Source of the DNA: Rhodoblastus acidophilus
GTDB taxonomy: Bacteria; Pseudomonadota; Alphaproteobacteria; Rhizobiales; Beijerinckiaceae
NCBI RefSeq assembly: GCF_025961575.1
Contig: NZ_JAOQNX010000006.1
Location: forward strand, 1-64,000
Direction of reading: 5' to 3'
DNA: 64,000 bases
Below the pieces are notes generated by a model. The model ran no database searches. It saw nothing but the letters and a program-made list of their open reading frames with translations, and had not been told where the DNA came from. Made by a program: the position numbers and the translations under genes. Shown in pieces: positions 9,223-17,977 of the stretch. The number at the start of each line of letters is the position of its first letter. Position 1 is the first letter of the stretch.

Positions 9223-10220
9223 GACGCCACCGCCTGCGGCCGCGGCGCCGTCAGCTCCGGACGTTCCGCCCGCCACCACTTGACCAGATCGGCCAAGCCT
9301 TTTTCCAGACTGATCGTCGCGCGGAACCCCAACAGCCTCTCCGCCTTGCCCGTCGAGGCGAGCCGGCGCGGCACCGGATTGACCGAGCGCTCGGGCGCGA
9401 ATTCGGGAATCATGCCGGGCCGGCCCATCACCGAGGCGAGCGCGCGCGCCATTTGCAGCAGGCTGGTCTCCGTTCCGCTGGCGACATTGAACACTTCGTC
9501 GGTCGCCCGGGCCTTGGCCCCGAGAATATTGGCGCGCGCGACGTCGCGCACATGGACGAAATCCATGGTCTGTTCGCCGTCGCCGAAAATGACCGGGGGC
9601 AGGCCGGCCTCCAGCCGCTCCATCCAGCGGATCAGCACTTCCGTGTAGCGGCCGTGGATGTCCATGCGCTCGCCATAGACATTGAAATAGCGGAAAGCGA
9701 CGTAGTCGAGCCCGTACATGTCGTTGAAGGCGCGAAACAGCCCTTCGTTGAACACTTTTGCGGCCCCGTAGAGGGTGCGGTTGTTGTAAGGATTTTGGCG
9801 TTCAGTAGTAGGGAATTCCTCGGCGAGTCCGTAGACCGAGGCCGAGGAGGCCGCGACCAGCTTTTCCACATTGTGCTGGACGCACATCTCCAGCAGATCG
9901 AAGGTCGCTTGCGCCATCACCTCCATCGCCAGACGCGGTTCGGCGGCGCAATGGGTGATGCGCAACGCCGCCTGATGGAACACGATGTCGGCGGACCGGA
10001 CCAGCGAGTCCATCAGGCTCCGGTCGCGGATGTCGCCCTCGACCAGCCGCACCGGACCGCGCGCCAGCGCCCGCCTGAGGTTTTCCGGGCGTCCCCGCAC
10101 CATATTGTCGACGGCGACGATCTCGATGCAGCCCTCTTCGCACAATTGGTCGACGATATGGGAGCCGACGAAACCGGCGCCGCCGGTCACGAGAATTCGT
10201 TTGCCCTTCAGATTAGCCAC
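9219..10220 (-). CDS. NAD-dependent sugar-nucleotide epimerase/dehydratase
   Basis: 333-residue extended short-chain dehydrogenase. RILVTGGAGFVGSHIV is the Rossmann TGxxGxxG motif, ASSASVYG contributes the catalytic Ser, and YGAAKVFNE is the YxxxK pair. FRYFNVYG and GDGEQTMDFVHVRD are the substrate-binding stretches of UDP-glucose/UDP-GlcNAc 4-epimerases and related enzymes. It presumably acts on a UDP- or dTDP-sugar in the cytoplasm and is coupled to the downstream aminotransferase by GTGA. Distinguishing 4-epimerase from decarboxylase or dehydratase would need structure-based comparison. Confidence 0.87.
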   Translation of the reverse strand: MANLKGKRILVTGGAGFVGSHIVDQLCEEGCIEIVAVDNMVRGRPENLRRALARGPVRLVEGDIRDRSLMDSLVRSADIVFHQAALRITHCAAEPRLAMEVMAQATFDLLEMCVQHNVEKLVAASSASVYGLAEEFPTTERQNPYNNRTLYGAAKVFNEGLFRAFNDMYGLDYVAFRYFNVYGERMDIHGRYTEVLIRWMERLEAGLPPVIFGDGEQTMDFVHVRDVARANILGAKARATDEVFNVASGTETSLLQMARALASVMGRPGMIPEFAPERSVNPVPRRLASTGKAERLLGFRATISLEKGLADLVKWWRAERPELTAPRPQAVAS

Positions 10221-10269
10221 GGGTGTCTCCTCATGTCGAAACGCAGTTCTTTTGCGATGTCGCGACGGC

Positions 10270-11379
10270 CTATTGCGCCGCGGCCAGGGATGCGCCCGTC
10301 AGCAGCTGCGCCGCCTCGCTCGCGTGCTCCGGCTGCATCTCCGGATAGATCGGCAGCGACAGGAATTCCGCCGCCAGCCGTTCGGTCACGGGCAGGGCTC
10401 CCCTTGGGAAGCGTGAAGTTTCATAGGCCTTCTGCAGATGGACGGGGACGGGATAGTGGATGCCGACGCCCACGCCTGCGTCCTGCAGCGCCCTCAGCGC
10501 TTCGTCGCGGCGCGGATGGCGGATGGCGTAGACGTGATAGACATGGCGGCAGTGGCGGGGCGGCGTGGGCCGCCCGAGCCCGCTGTCCGCCAGCAGATGG
10601 TCATAGATGGCGGCGATCGCCCGCCGGGCGCGCGTCCAGGCGTCGATGTGGTTCATCTTGACGTCGAGGACGGCGCCCTGGAGCGCATCCATGCGGTAAT
10701 TGAAGCCCGCGACCACGTGCCGGTATTTCGCCTCCTGGCCCCAGTCGCGCAGCAGCGCGATTTTCCGCGCCAGTTCGGGATTGGAGGTCGTCACCGCGCC
10801 GCCCTCGCCATAGGCGCCGAGGTTTTTTCCGGGATAGAAGCTGAAGCAGCCGAGATCGCCGATCGAGCCGGCGCGCCGCCCCCGGTATTCCGCGCCATGC
10901 GCCTGCGCGGCGTCCTCGATCACCACGATGCCATGGCGCCGCGCGACCGCCATGATCGGGTCCATATCGGCCATCAAGCCATGCAAATGCACGGGCAGGA
11001 TGGCCTTGGTGCGCGGCGTGATCGCCTGCGGGATGCGCGCGGGTTCCATGGTCCAGGTGAGCGGATCGACATCGACAAAAACGGGACGCGCGCCGCATTG
11101 AAGAATGGCTGCGGCCGTCGCGACGAAGGTCATCGACACCGTGATGACTTCATCGCCAGGCCCGACGCCGGCGGCGAGCAGGGCGAGATGCAGGGCGGAG
11201 GATCCGCTGTTGACCGCCTTGCATTCGGTGGTCCCGCACCAGGCGGCGAAGCGCTTTTCGAAAGCCTCTACCTGGGGGCCGAGAACGTAATTGCCGCTGG
11301 CGATCACGCCCATCACGGCGGCGTCGATCTCGGGCTTGATCTGAGTGTATTGGGCTTTCAAATCAAGGAAGGGGATCAC
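10270..11379 (-). CDS. DegT-family UDP-sugar aminotransferase (WbpE-like)
   Basis: 369 residues. It starts MIPFLDLKAQYTQIKPEID, the signature opening of WbpE/WlbC-type aminotransferases that transaminate UDP-3-keto-GlcNAcA. It has VNSGSSALHLALLAAG, VVIEDAAQAHGA and the PLP lysine in FSFYPGKNLGAYGEGG. This opening and the PGKNLGAYGEGG motif separate it from the other aminotransferase at 8.1 kb. Family knowledge plus the neighbouring Gfo/Idh/MocA dehydrogenase (13.5 kb) and hexapeptide acetyltransferase (11.5 kb) place it in the 3-amino step of UDP-2,3-diacetamido-uronic acid synthesis. It has an AT-rich upstream gap of its own, so it may be transcribed separately from the acetyltransferase. 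Confidence 0.88.
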   Translation of the reverse strand: MIPFLDLKAQYTQIKPEIDAAVMGVIASGNYVLGPQVEAFEKRFAAWCGTTECKAVNSGSSALHLALLAAGVGPGDEVITVSMTFVATAAAILQCGARPVFVDVDPLTWTMEPARIPQAITPRTKAILPVHLHGLMADMDPIMAVARRHGIVVIEDAAQAHGAEYRGRRAGSIGDLGCFSFYPGKNLGAYGEGGAVTTSNPELARKIALLRDWGQEAKYRHVVAGFNYRMDALQGAVLDVKMNHIDAWTRARRAIAAIYDHLLADSGLGRPTPPRHCRHVYHVYAIRHPRRDEALRALQDAGVGVGIHYPVPVHLQKAYETSRFPRGALPVTERLAAEFLSLPIYPEMQPEHASEAAQLLTGASLAAAQ

Positions 11380-11522
11380 GGCGAGCCTCCGAAGGATGCT
11401 GTCAAATCAACAGCTTGGAAATTCCATATTTAATTCTATTTAAATTAAATCACAATAAAACGGAGAAAGAAATTAAATAATGCGGCGCCGCGCAAAAAAT
11501 GCAGCCTCTCCCTTGCCGCGCC
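11380..11522. promoter_or_regulatory. AT-rich gap upstream of the aminotransferase
   Basis: 143 bp between two same-strand genes. From 11427 to 11478 it is dominated by ATATTTAATTCTATTTAAAT, AATAAAAC and AAATTAAATAATG, unlike the coding DNA. Likely promoter/silencer DNA for the aminotransferase at 11379. No gene was seen. Confidence 0.5.
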
Positions 11523-12029
11523 TCATCCCGCCGGCGCCGCCGCCTCGGCGCGCGCGCGCGCCGGCCGCGGCGCGACGATCCGCGCGGGAACGCCGGCCAC
11601 GATCGCGCCCGCGGGCACATCGCGGGTGACCACCGACCCAGCGCCGACCAGCGCGCCGGCGCCGATCGTGACGCCGCAGAGAATGGTCGCGTTCGATCCG
11701 ATCGAGGCGCGTTTTCCGACATGGGTCGGCGCCACCGCCCAGTCTCCTGCGCTTTGGAGTTCGCCGCTCTGGGTCGTGGCGCGCGGAAATTTGTCGTTGG
11801 TGAACATCACGCCATGGCCGATAAAGACTTCGTCGTCGATGACCACGCCTTCGCAGACAAAACTGTGCGAGGAAATCTTGCAGCGCGCGCCGATGCGCGC
11901 GCCCGCCTGAATTTCGACAAAGGTCCCGATCCGCGTCTCGTCGCCGATCGAGCAGCCGTAGAGATTGACGAGATCGGGATGGAAGATTTTGACATCGCGC
12001 CCGAGCCGCGCATCATTCTTGATCGGCAT
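11523..12029 (-). CDS. left-handed beta-helix acetyltransferase (WbpD-like)
   Basis: 168-residue hexapeptide-repeat acyltransferase. Repeats such as IGDETRIGTFVEIQAGA, IDDEVFIGHGVMFTN and ASIGSNATILCGVTIGAGA run through the whole protein, and the segment from CKISSHSFVCEGV to GHGVMFTNDKFPRA matches the WbpD/WlbB group. These enzymes N-acetylate the 3-amino group of UDP-GlcNAc3NA using acetyl-CoA and act as trimers. The final ~15 residues are Ala/Arg-rich. It lies just 16 bp downstream of the flippase gene, in the run that also holds the 3-dehydrogenase. Confidence 0.87.
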   Translation of the reverse strand: MPIKNDARLGRDVKIFHPDLVNLYGCSIGDETRIGTFVEIQAGARIGARCKISSHSFVCEGVVIDDEVFIGHGVMFTNDKFPRATTQSGELQSAGDWAVAPTHVGKRASIGSNATILCGVTIGAGALVGAGSVVTRDVPAGAIVAGVPARIVAPRPARARAEAAAPAG

Positions 12030-12045
12030 TTCTGGTCTCCCGGTT

Positions 12046-13527
12046 TCAGCACAGGTCGCGCCGCGGCAAGGCGGCGGCGGGCGCGGCGCGTGGAAAAACG
12101 CTCCCGGCCCCGGATTTCAATTCGGCGAGCAAGGGATGATCGGTGGCGGCGAGCGCGCCTATCCAGGCGGCGACGATCAAAGCGCCGCTCACGGCGAGGC
12201 CCGGCAGAGGATCGAGCCAGCCGGCGTCGATCGCCGCCGCGCCGATCCCAGCTGCGCAGGCGCAGCAAAAGGCGACCGCCGCGCTCTTGCGCAGCGCCCG
12301 CGCCACATCGCGCGGTCCGAAACGCAGCCGCCGCCCGATGAAGGCAATCGCCACCGCCGCCTGGAACGGCAAGGTTGCGAGGCTGGCGATCGCCACGGCT
12401 TGCACGCCCCAAAAGCTTGCTGCGAAAATCATGGCGAGCGAGGGCGGCAGCGAGATCAGCGACGAGGTCAGCGCGTCGCGAACCCGTCCGGTCGCGACCA
12501 GGACCGGATAGCTGAGGCAGGCGGCGAACAAAGCGAGCGAGCCGAGGCAGAGCCAGCGCACCAGAGGCGCCGCCTCCATCCACGTGGGCCCAAGCCACAG
12601 GCGAATGATCGGCTCCGCCAGGATCGCGACGCTGAGCAGGAAGGGCCATTGCAGCGCGGCGAGCAGCGAGGCTGATTTCAAATAGACCTGTTTCAGATCG
12701 CCGCCGGCGCGCGTCTGCGCGGCGAAGGCCGGCATGATCACCGGATTGATCGCCTGGACCACCAGCCGGTCGAACATTTGCGTGAGGGTGAGCGCGCGGC
12801 TGTAGAGGCCCACGGCGGCAAAGCCGAGCACGCGCGCGAGAAAGACTTGCGGCGCGGTATTGTAGGCGAGATTGATCAGCGCGACGCCACTGGAGACGAG
12901 GCCGAAATGGATCACCTCGCGGCACCCCGCCAGCGATGGCTTCATGAAGCGAAAGTCGCGACGCGCCATCAGCAAAGCGGCGGTCAAGGCCGCGCTTCCG
13001 GCGACGGCGCCCCAGATCGGCGCCATGGCGCCGCCGCCATGCATCGCCAGCGCGATGGAGGTGGCGGCGGTCACCACGTTTCCCGCAAGATTGGCGAGCG
13101 ACAGAGCGCCGAACTTCAGGTCGCGTCGCAGCAGCGCGATCATGATCGACGAGAATGGCGTGACCGCGAAACCCAGGGCGGCGATCCTGACCCCCTCGGC
13201 CAAACCGGCCACCTGCATCCGCGCGTCCAAAACGCCGGCCAGGAGCCAGAGCCCGAGGCCCATGGCCAGCGACAAGAGCAAGGTGATGGTGAAGGCCGTG
13301 CGGATATTGGCGTCCGACAGCGACGTTTTCTGGATGATGTAATTGGCGCCGCCGAATTCCTGGGTCGAAACGGAAATGATCGTCGTGACCGCGCTCACCA
13401 CTGCATAGACGCCGAATTCCGCGGGGCTGAGCAGGCGCGCCAGAACCGCCGTGGACAGGAACAGAATCAGCAGACTGGCGTAGCGTTCGACCGCCGACAG
13501 CAGGAAGGAGCGTTGCACCGGGCTCAT
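12046..13527 (-). CDS. Wzx-like polysaccharide flippase (MATE/MOP fold)
   Basis: 493 residues with 12-14 predicted membrane helices. It begins MSPVQRSFLLSAVERYASLL and continues LARLLSPAEFGVYAV, a family hallmark. Members move undecaprenyl-diphosphate-linked repeat units from the inner to the outer face of the cytoplasmic membrane. The ATG at 13527 was chosen because upstream in-frame sequence encodes a charged, non-membrane stretch that overlaps the dehydrogenase gene. With the polymerase-like protein (4.3 kb), the Wzc-like kinase and the Wza-like lipoprotein it completes a Wzx/Wzy-dependent export set. Confidence 0.88.
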   Translation of the reverse strand: MSPVQRSFLLSAVERYASLLILFLSTAVLARLLSPAEFGVYAVVSAVTTIISVSTQEFGGANYIIQKTSLSDANIRTAFTITLLLSLAMGLGLWLLAGVLDARMQVAGLAEGVRIAALGFAVTPFSSIMIALLRRDLKFGALSLANLAGNVVTAATSIALAMHGGGAMAPIWGAVAGSAALTAALLMARRDFRFMKPSLAGCREVIHFGLVSSGVALINLAYNTAPQVFLARVLGFAAVGLYSRALTLTQMFDRLVVQAINPVIMPAFAAQTRAGGDLKQVYLKSASLLAALQWPFLLSVAILAEPIIRLWLGPTWMEAAPLVRWLCLGSLALFAACLSYPVLVATGRVRDALTSSLISLPPSLAMIFAASFWGVQAVAIASLATLPFQAAVAIAFIGRRLRFGPRDVARALRKSAAVAFCCACAAGIGAAAIDAGWLDPLPGLAVSGALIVAAWIGALAATDHPLLAELKSGAGSVFPRAAPAAALPRRDLC

Positions 13528-13544
13528 CGCGCGCAAGCCGCCCC

Positions 13545-14606
13545 CTAGGCCGTCGCGCGGCGCGCGTTGCGCGCCTGCGTCACGTTTCCAAGCATCACCG
13601 GCCGCCCCTGGCCGGCCATGGACCGCGTCGCGGCTTCGAGCGTCTCGACGACGCGCAGTCCCGACACGCCATCGCACAGCGGCGTCGCGCCATTGCGGAC
13701 GCAATCGACGAAATGTTCGACTTCGCTGGCGAGCGCCTCCCGGGTTGACAGATTGGGCGCCCACATGTCGCCGGCGCGATAGCCGATGCGCAACTGCTGG
13801 GCGATTTCCGGGGACGCGTCGACGGTCACTCCCTTGTCATAGACCTTGATCTTCTCGGTGGGCTCCATGTCGTCATAGACGATCATCTTCTTGCTGCCGC
13901 CGATCAGGGTTTTGCGCACTTTCACCGGCGACAGCCAGTTGACGTTCACCTGCGCCACGCAGGGGCTGTCGAAGAACAAGGTGATATGCGCCATGTTTTC
14001 CGGCGCGCCCTCGACATGGCTGCAGCCCGTGGCGGAAACGGCGACCGGCGGCTCGTCGATGAGATGGTCGACGATCGAGAGATCGTGGACCGCGAGGTCC
14101 CAGATCACGCTGACGTCGCTTTGGAACAGGCCGAGGCTGACGCGCGTGCTGTCGTAATAGTAGACGTCGCCGATCTCGCCCTTGCGCGCCAGTTCGCTGA
14201 TCTTGCGCACCGCCGGCGTGTAGAGAAAGGTGTGATCGACCATCAGCACCAGACCCCGGCGATCCGCCTCGTCGATCAGGCGGCGGGCCAGATCGGCGGT
14301 CGGCGCGAGCGGCTTTTCCACCAGCACATGTTTGCCGGCGCGCAGCGCCATCAGCGCCAGATCGTAATGCGAATGGGCCGGCGTCGCCACGGCGATCGCA
14401 TCTATGGCGGGGTCATCGAGCAGATCCTGATAACGCGCCGTCGCGGCGACGCCCGGATGATTTCGCGTCAGCGCGGCGAGGCGAAGCGGATCGCGGTCGG
14501 CGACGGCGACGACGCGCGCCGCCGTGCTTCCGGCGAAATTGCGCACGAGATTGGGACCCCAGTAGCCGTAACCCACGACCCCGACGCCAAGCTGGCTGCT
14601 GCGCAT
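13545..14606 (-). CDS. Gfo/Idh/MocA sugar-nucleotide dehydrogenase (WbpB-like)
   Basis: 353 residues. The N-terminal Rossmann domain reads GVVGYGYWGPNLVRNF and the conserved EKP motif is in HVLVEKPLAPTADLA. The C-terminal alpha/beta domain contains VSVIWDLAVHDLSIVDHL. Homologues (WbpB/WlbA) oxidise C3 of UDP-N-acetyl-glucuronic acid with NAD+. It is neighboured by wecC upstream and by aminotransferase and acetyltransferase genes downstream, so the 3-keto product would be passed to the WbpE-like enzyme. C3 specificity is inferred from context. Confidence 0.85.
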   Translation of the reverse strand: MRSSQLGVGVVGYGYWGPNLVRNFAGSTAARVVAVADRDPLRLAALTRNHPGVAATARYQDLLDDPAIDAIAVATPAHSHYDLALMALRAGKHVLVEKPLAPTADLARRLIDEADRRGLVLMVDHTFLYTPAVRKISELARKGEIGDVYYYDSTRVSLGLFQSDVSVIWDLAVHDLSIVDHLIDEPPVAVSATGCSHVEGAPENMAHITLFFDSPCVAQVNVNWLSPVKVRKTLIGGSKKMIVYDDMEPTEKIKVYDKGVTVDASPEIAQQLRIGYRAGDMWAPNLSTREALASEVEHFVDCVRNGATPLCDGVSGLRVVETLEAATRSMAGQGRPVMLGNVTQARNARRATA

Positions 14607-14636
14607 CTCAAATCCTTTCGCTTGGTGGTCCTGGGC

Positions 14637-15911
14637 TCAGGTGCGCGCCGGCATGTCCTGCCAAACACCGCGCGTGTCGATGACGTCGAGGTGGCGCCGC
14701 TCCGCGAGAGGCACGAGCTTGAACTCGTCGTGGTCGACGAGCAGGATGGCGATTTCGCAGGCGTGGATGGCTTCGTCGATATCCATGAATTCCGCACCGA
14801 GATCGGCGAGGTCGCGCGGCGGATTTCGCAGGTTCGGTTCGACGATTTTTATCCGTGAGCCATATTTGGCGACGAGATGCTGTGCGATCTCCATCGCCGG
14901 GCTCTCGCGGAGATCGTCGATATTGGCCTTGAAGGTCAGGCCGCAGCAGGCAATATTGGCATAAGGGTGATCGTCGATCAGCGCCTCTGCCTGCGCAATG
15001 ATCCGATGCGTCTTGTCATTGTTGACGTCGCGACTGGTGCGCATGACGCGCGCCAGGTCGGGCGCGGAATCGATGATGAACCAGGGATCGACCGCGATGC
15101 AATGGCCGCCGACGCCTGGTCCTGGCCGCAACACATTGACGCGCGGGTGGCGGTTGGCGAGGTCGATCACTTCCCAGACATTGATGTCGAAGCGATCGCA
15201 GATCATCGACAATTCGTTGGCGAAGGCGATATTGGTGTCGCGATAGGCGTTCTCGGTGAGCTTCACCAGTTCGGCGGCCCGCGCCGTGGTCGCCACGCAG
15301 GCGCCGCGCACAAAACTCTTGTAGAAGCGCTGGGCGCGGCGGGTGCAGGCCGGCGTCACGCCGCCGATGCAGCGGTCATTGTTGATGAGTTCGGTGAGAA
15401 TGCGTCCGGGCAGCACGCGCTCCGGACAATAGGCGACATTGATCGTGGCGTTGGCGTGTCCGTTGGCCTTGCCGTTCGAGCCCACATGAAGGTCCGGGCG
15501 CCGTTCGACGATCTGCGTCGCGACGCCCTCCGTCGTGCCGATGGGCGAGGTCGATTCGAGAATGACGAGATTGCCGGGCGCCAGCACATCCGCGATGCTG
15601 TCCACGGCGGCGCGCACCATGGAAAGGTCCGGCTTGTTGTCGCGGTCGATGGGCGTGGGCACGGCGATCATGAACACGTCGGCGGCCTGCGGTTTGGTCG
15701 CCGTCGTCAGCGTTCCGCTCGAAACCACTTTGGCCACGAGGCCGTCGAGATCCGGCTCGGAAATGTGGATGGTTCCGGCGGCGACGGTTTTGACGACGTC
15801 GTCTTTGGTGTCGACGCCGAGCACCTGGATGCCGCGGCTGGCGATCAGCGCCGCCGTGGGCAGGCCGATATAGCCGAGGCCCACGACACAGACTTTTTCA
15901 AATTCATGCAT
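14637..15911 (-). CDS. wecC: UDP-N-acetyl-mannosamine dehydrogenase (WecC-like)
   Basis: 424 residues, the usual length. KVCVVGLGYIGLPTAA is the NAD-binding start. TAAGTIHISEPDL-type sequence, VAYCPERVLPG, LTENAYRDTNIAFANEL, NRHPRVNVLRPGPGVGGHC (catalytic Cys in GGHC) and LTFKANIDDLRESPAMEI follow the order of E. coli WecC closely. It oxidises UDP-ManNAc, or UDP-GlcNAc in the WbpA branch, to the uronic acid in two NAD+-dependent steps. Its 5' end overlaps wecB by 8 bp. Because a 3-dehydrogenase, an aminotransferase and an acetyltransferase follow, the flux may go beyond ManNAcA to a diacetamido-uronic acid. Confidence 0.9.
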   Translation of the reverse strand: MHEFEKVCVVGLGYIGLPTAALIASRGIQVLGVDTKDDVVKTVAAGTIHISEPDLDGLVAKVVSSGTLTTATKPQAADVFMIAVPTPIDRDNKPDLSMVRAAVDSIADVLAPGNLVILESTSPIGTTEGVATQIVERRPDLHVGSNGKANGHANATINVAYCPERVLPGRILTELINNDRCIGGVTPACTRRAQRFYKSFVRGACVATTARAAELVKLTENAYRDTNIAFANELSMICDRFDINVWEVIDLANRHPRVNVLRPGPGVGGHCIAVDPWFIIDSAPDLARVMRTSRDVNNDKTHRIIAQAEALIDDHPYANIACCGLTFKANIDDLRESPAMEIAQHLVAKYGSRIKIVEPNLRNPPRDLADLGAEFMDIDEAIHACEIAILLVDHDEFKLVPLAERRHLDVIDTRGVWQDMPART

Positions 15912-17019
15912 GGAGAAGCACCTTCACTATGCGTTCACTGGCGTGTCCGTCGCCGAACGGATTGTGCGACCGGGCCATGGCCGCATAGGTCTCGTCATCG
16001 TCGAGCAGTTTGAAGGTTTCGCCGACGATGCGGTCGTAATCGGAGCCGACCAGGCGCGCGGTGCCCGCCTCGACGCCTTCGGGCCGCTCCGTCGTCTCGC
16101 GCATCACCAGGACGGGCTTGCCGAAGGTGGGCGCCTCCTCCTGCACGCCGCCGGAATCGGTCAGCACCAGATAGGACATGGAGAGCAGGCTGACGAAATC
16201 GGTGTATTCCTGCGGCGAGATCAACGCGACGCGCGGGTGGTTGGAAAACCGCGCCGAAAAGATGTCGCGAACATTGGGATTGGGATGCACAGGCAAAACG
16301 GCGGCGACGTCCTCGCGATTGAGGATCGTCTGGAGGGCGTTGACGATGTTCTCGACGCCGCCGCCGAAGTTTTCACGCCTGTGGCAGGTCACCAGAATGA
16401 TGCGCCGGTTGCCGTGTCTTTGCCTCAGGCCGTCCCAGCGACTGGCCATGGTTGGATCGGCCTCCACCTTCGCCTTGGCGAGGATGAGCGCGTCCACCAC
16501 GGTATTGCCGGTGACGTGGATGCGCTCCTGCGGCACGTTTTCCGCGCGCAAAGCCTGCGCGGCGCGCTGGGTTGGGGCGAAATGCTGGTCGGCGATGGAG
16601 CCGACGATCTTTCTGTTCACCTCCTCGGGGAAGGGGGCGAAAATGTCGCCGCTGCGCAGGCCCGCCTCCACATGCGAGACGGGGATGCGGTGATAGTAGG
16701 AGGCGAGCGCCCCGATCATCGCCGTCGCGGTGTCGCCTTGCACGACGACCCGCGTCGGCTTCACCTTTTCCAGCACAGCGCCAATGTCGTTGAGCAGCCG
16801 CGCCGAGAGCGCGTCGAGCGTCTGGTTGGGCGTCATCACATTCAAATCGACGTCGGGAACGACGTTCGCGAGTCTGAGCACCTGGTCCAGCATCTGGCGG
16901 TGTTGCGCGGTGGCGCAGACCGTCACCCCCACATTTTCCGCCTTGAGGCGATGAATGACCGGGAACAGTTTTATCGCTTCCGGGCGTGTGCCGAGGAGCA
17001 CGAGGATGCGCTGGTTCAC
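15904..17019 (-). CDS. wecB: UDP-GlcNAc 2-epimerase (non-hydrolysing)
   Basis: 371 residues. RILVLLGTRPEAIKLFPVIH, TAQHRQMLDQVLRL, VQGDTATAMIGALASYY, PVSHVEAGLRSGDIFAPFPE and HVTGNTVVDAL are the classical WecB/MnaA blocks, including the conserved Asp, Glu and His residues of the active site. It interconverts UDP-GlcNAc and UDP-ManNAc in the cytoplasm. It sits between wecC (8-bp overlap) and the WecG/TagA-type transferase (3-bp gap), giving a compact ManNAc(A) synthesis-and-transfer unit. In diacetamido-mannuronate pathways an enzyme of this fold (WbpI) acts last, so its exact substrate here is open. Confidence 0.92.
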   Translation of the reverse strand: MNQRILVLLGTRPEAIKLFPVIHRLKAENVGVTVCATAQHRQMLDQVLRLANVVPDVDLNVMTPNQTLDALSARLLNDIGAVLEKVKPTRVVVQGDTATAMIGALASYYHRIPVSHVEAGLRSGDIFAPFPEEVNRKIVGSIADQHFAPTQRAAQALRAENVPQERIHVTGNTVVDALILAKAKVEADPTMASRWDGLRQRHGNRRIILVTCHRRENFGGGVENIVNALQTILNREDVAAVLPVHPNPNVRDIFSARFSNHPRVALISPQEYTDFVSLLSMSYLVLTDSGGVQEEAPTFGKPVLVMRETTERPEGVEAGTARLVGSDYDRIVGETFKLLDDDETYAAMARSHNPFGDGHASERIVKVLLHA

Positions 17020-17022
17020 GGC

Positions 17023-17772
17023 TCACCCCCCCACGCCGATGCGCTGGCGCACGACCGCCTGCGCCAGAATCCCCGCGAACACGGTGTTGGTGCGTATGTA
17101 GCGCCAGGCCATGCGGCGCGGCTCCTGGTAGATGCGATACAGCCACTCCAGACCCACGCGCTGCATCGTCCGGGGCGCGCGCCGCACGGCGCCGGCGAGC
17201 ACGTCGAATGAGCCGCCGACGCCCATGATGAAGGGAACGCCGAGCTCGTCGCGATGGGCGGCCAGAAAACGTTCCTTGCGCGGCGTCGGCATGCCGATGA
17301 ACAGGCAGTCAGCCCCGCTGGCGCGAATGGCGAGAACGATTTCCGCTTCCTGCTCCCTTGAAAAATAGCCGTCGCGCAGGCCCGCGAATTGAAGGTTTGG
17401 ATGGCGTTGTCGCGTCGTCGCCGCGGCGCGCTCCAGCACGTTCGGCGCCGCGCCGAGGAAATAAGGCTTGAACCCTTCGCGGGCGCAAAGACCGAGCAAT
17501 TCGTTGAGCAGGTCGACGCCGGCGACGCGGTTGCTCACGGGAAGCCCGAGCGCGCGCGCGCCCCAGACGATCCCCATGCCGTCGATCCCGACGAGGTCGC
17601 TGTTGGCGACATCGGCGGCCAGCATCGGATCGGAGCGCATGTTCACCAGCTTGGCGACATTGAGTGCGACATGCTGCAGCCGTCGCCGGCTGACCATCGC
17701 CTCCCGCGCGCGAGCAACCGTCTCCGCCATGGAGAGGACGTCAATAGGGCATCCCAGAAACGACGCGCGCAT
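17023..17772 (-). CDS. WecG/TagA/CpsF family (GT26) glycosyltransferase
   Basis: 249 residues from ATG 17772, which has AGGAGGGG seven bases upstream; a longer frame to 17865 is poorly supported. Family features are VALNVAKLVNMRSDPML (WecG-type N-K-motif), ADVANSDLVGIDGMGIVW, RVAGVDLL, YFLGAAP, CLFIGMPTPRKERFL and MGVGGSFDVLAGAVRRAP. GT26 enzymes transfer ManNAc or ManNAcA to lipid-linked GlcNAc, which agrees with wecB and wecC lying immediately downstream in the same unit. Membrane association through the basic C-terminus is usual in the family. Confidence 0.9.
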   Translation of the reverse strand: MRASFLGCPIDVLSMAETVARAREAMVSRRRLQHVALNVAKLVNMRSDPMLAADVANSDLVGIDGMGIVWGARALGLPVSNRVAGVDLLNELLGLCAREGFKPYFLGAAPNVLERAAATTRQRHPNLQFAGLRDGYFSREQEAEIVLAIRASGADCLFIGMPTPRKERFLAAHRDELGVPFIMGVGGSFDVLAGAVRRAPRTMQRVGLEWLYRIYQEPRRMAWRYIRTNTVFAGILAQAVVRQRIGVGG

Positions 17773-17977
17773 GAAACCCCTCCTGATCGGCCGGATCGCC
17801 CGCCTGCGAGCTTCACCGCGCCTGTTCGATAAATGAGATAATAAGCAGTCGATATTTAATTGCAAGCGACTTTGATTTAATTTTTAATGTCAGAGTGGAG
17901 CTCGCACCCTGCTCACATTACTGTGGAATCCGGGGAAATGCTGATTTCCCTTTCTCAAGGGTTGGGAGGGTTTAAAA
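17773..17977. promoter_or_regulatory. AT-rich divergent promoter gap with small hairpin
   Basis: Separates the WecG-like gene (minus) and a GT2 gene (plus). Positions 17838-17888 contain ATATTTAATTGC and TTTGATTTAATTTTTAATG words. A perfect 7-bp stem with a 4-base loop (GGGAAAT-GCTG-ATTTCCC, 17933-17950, followed by TTT) lies in the leader of the + strand gene; it could be a weak terminator or a 5' structure. Confidence 0.45.
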
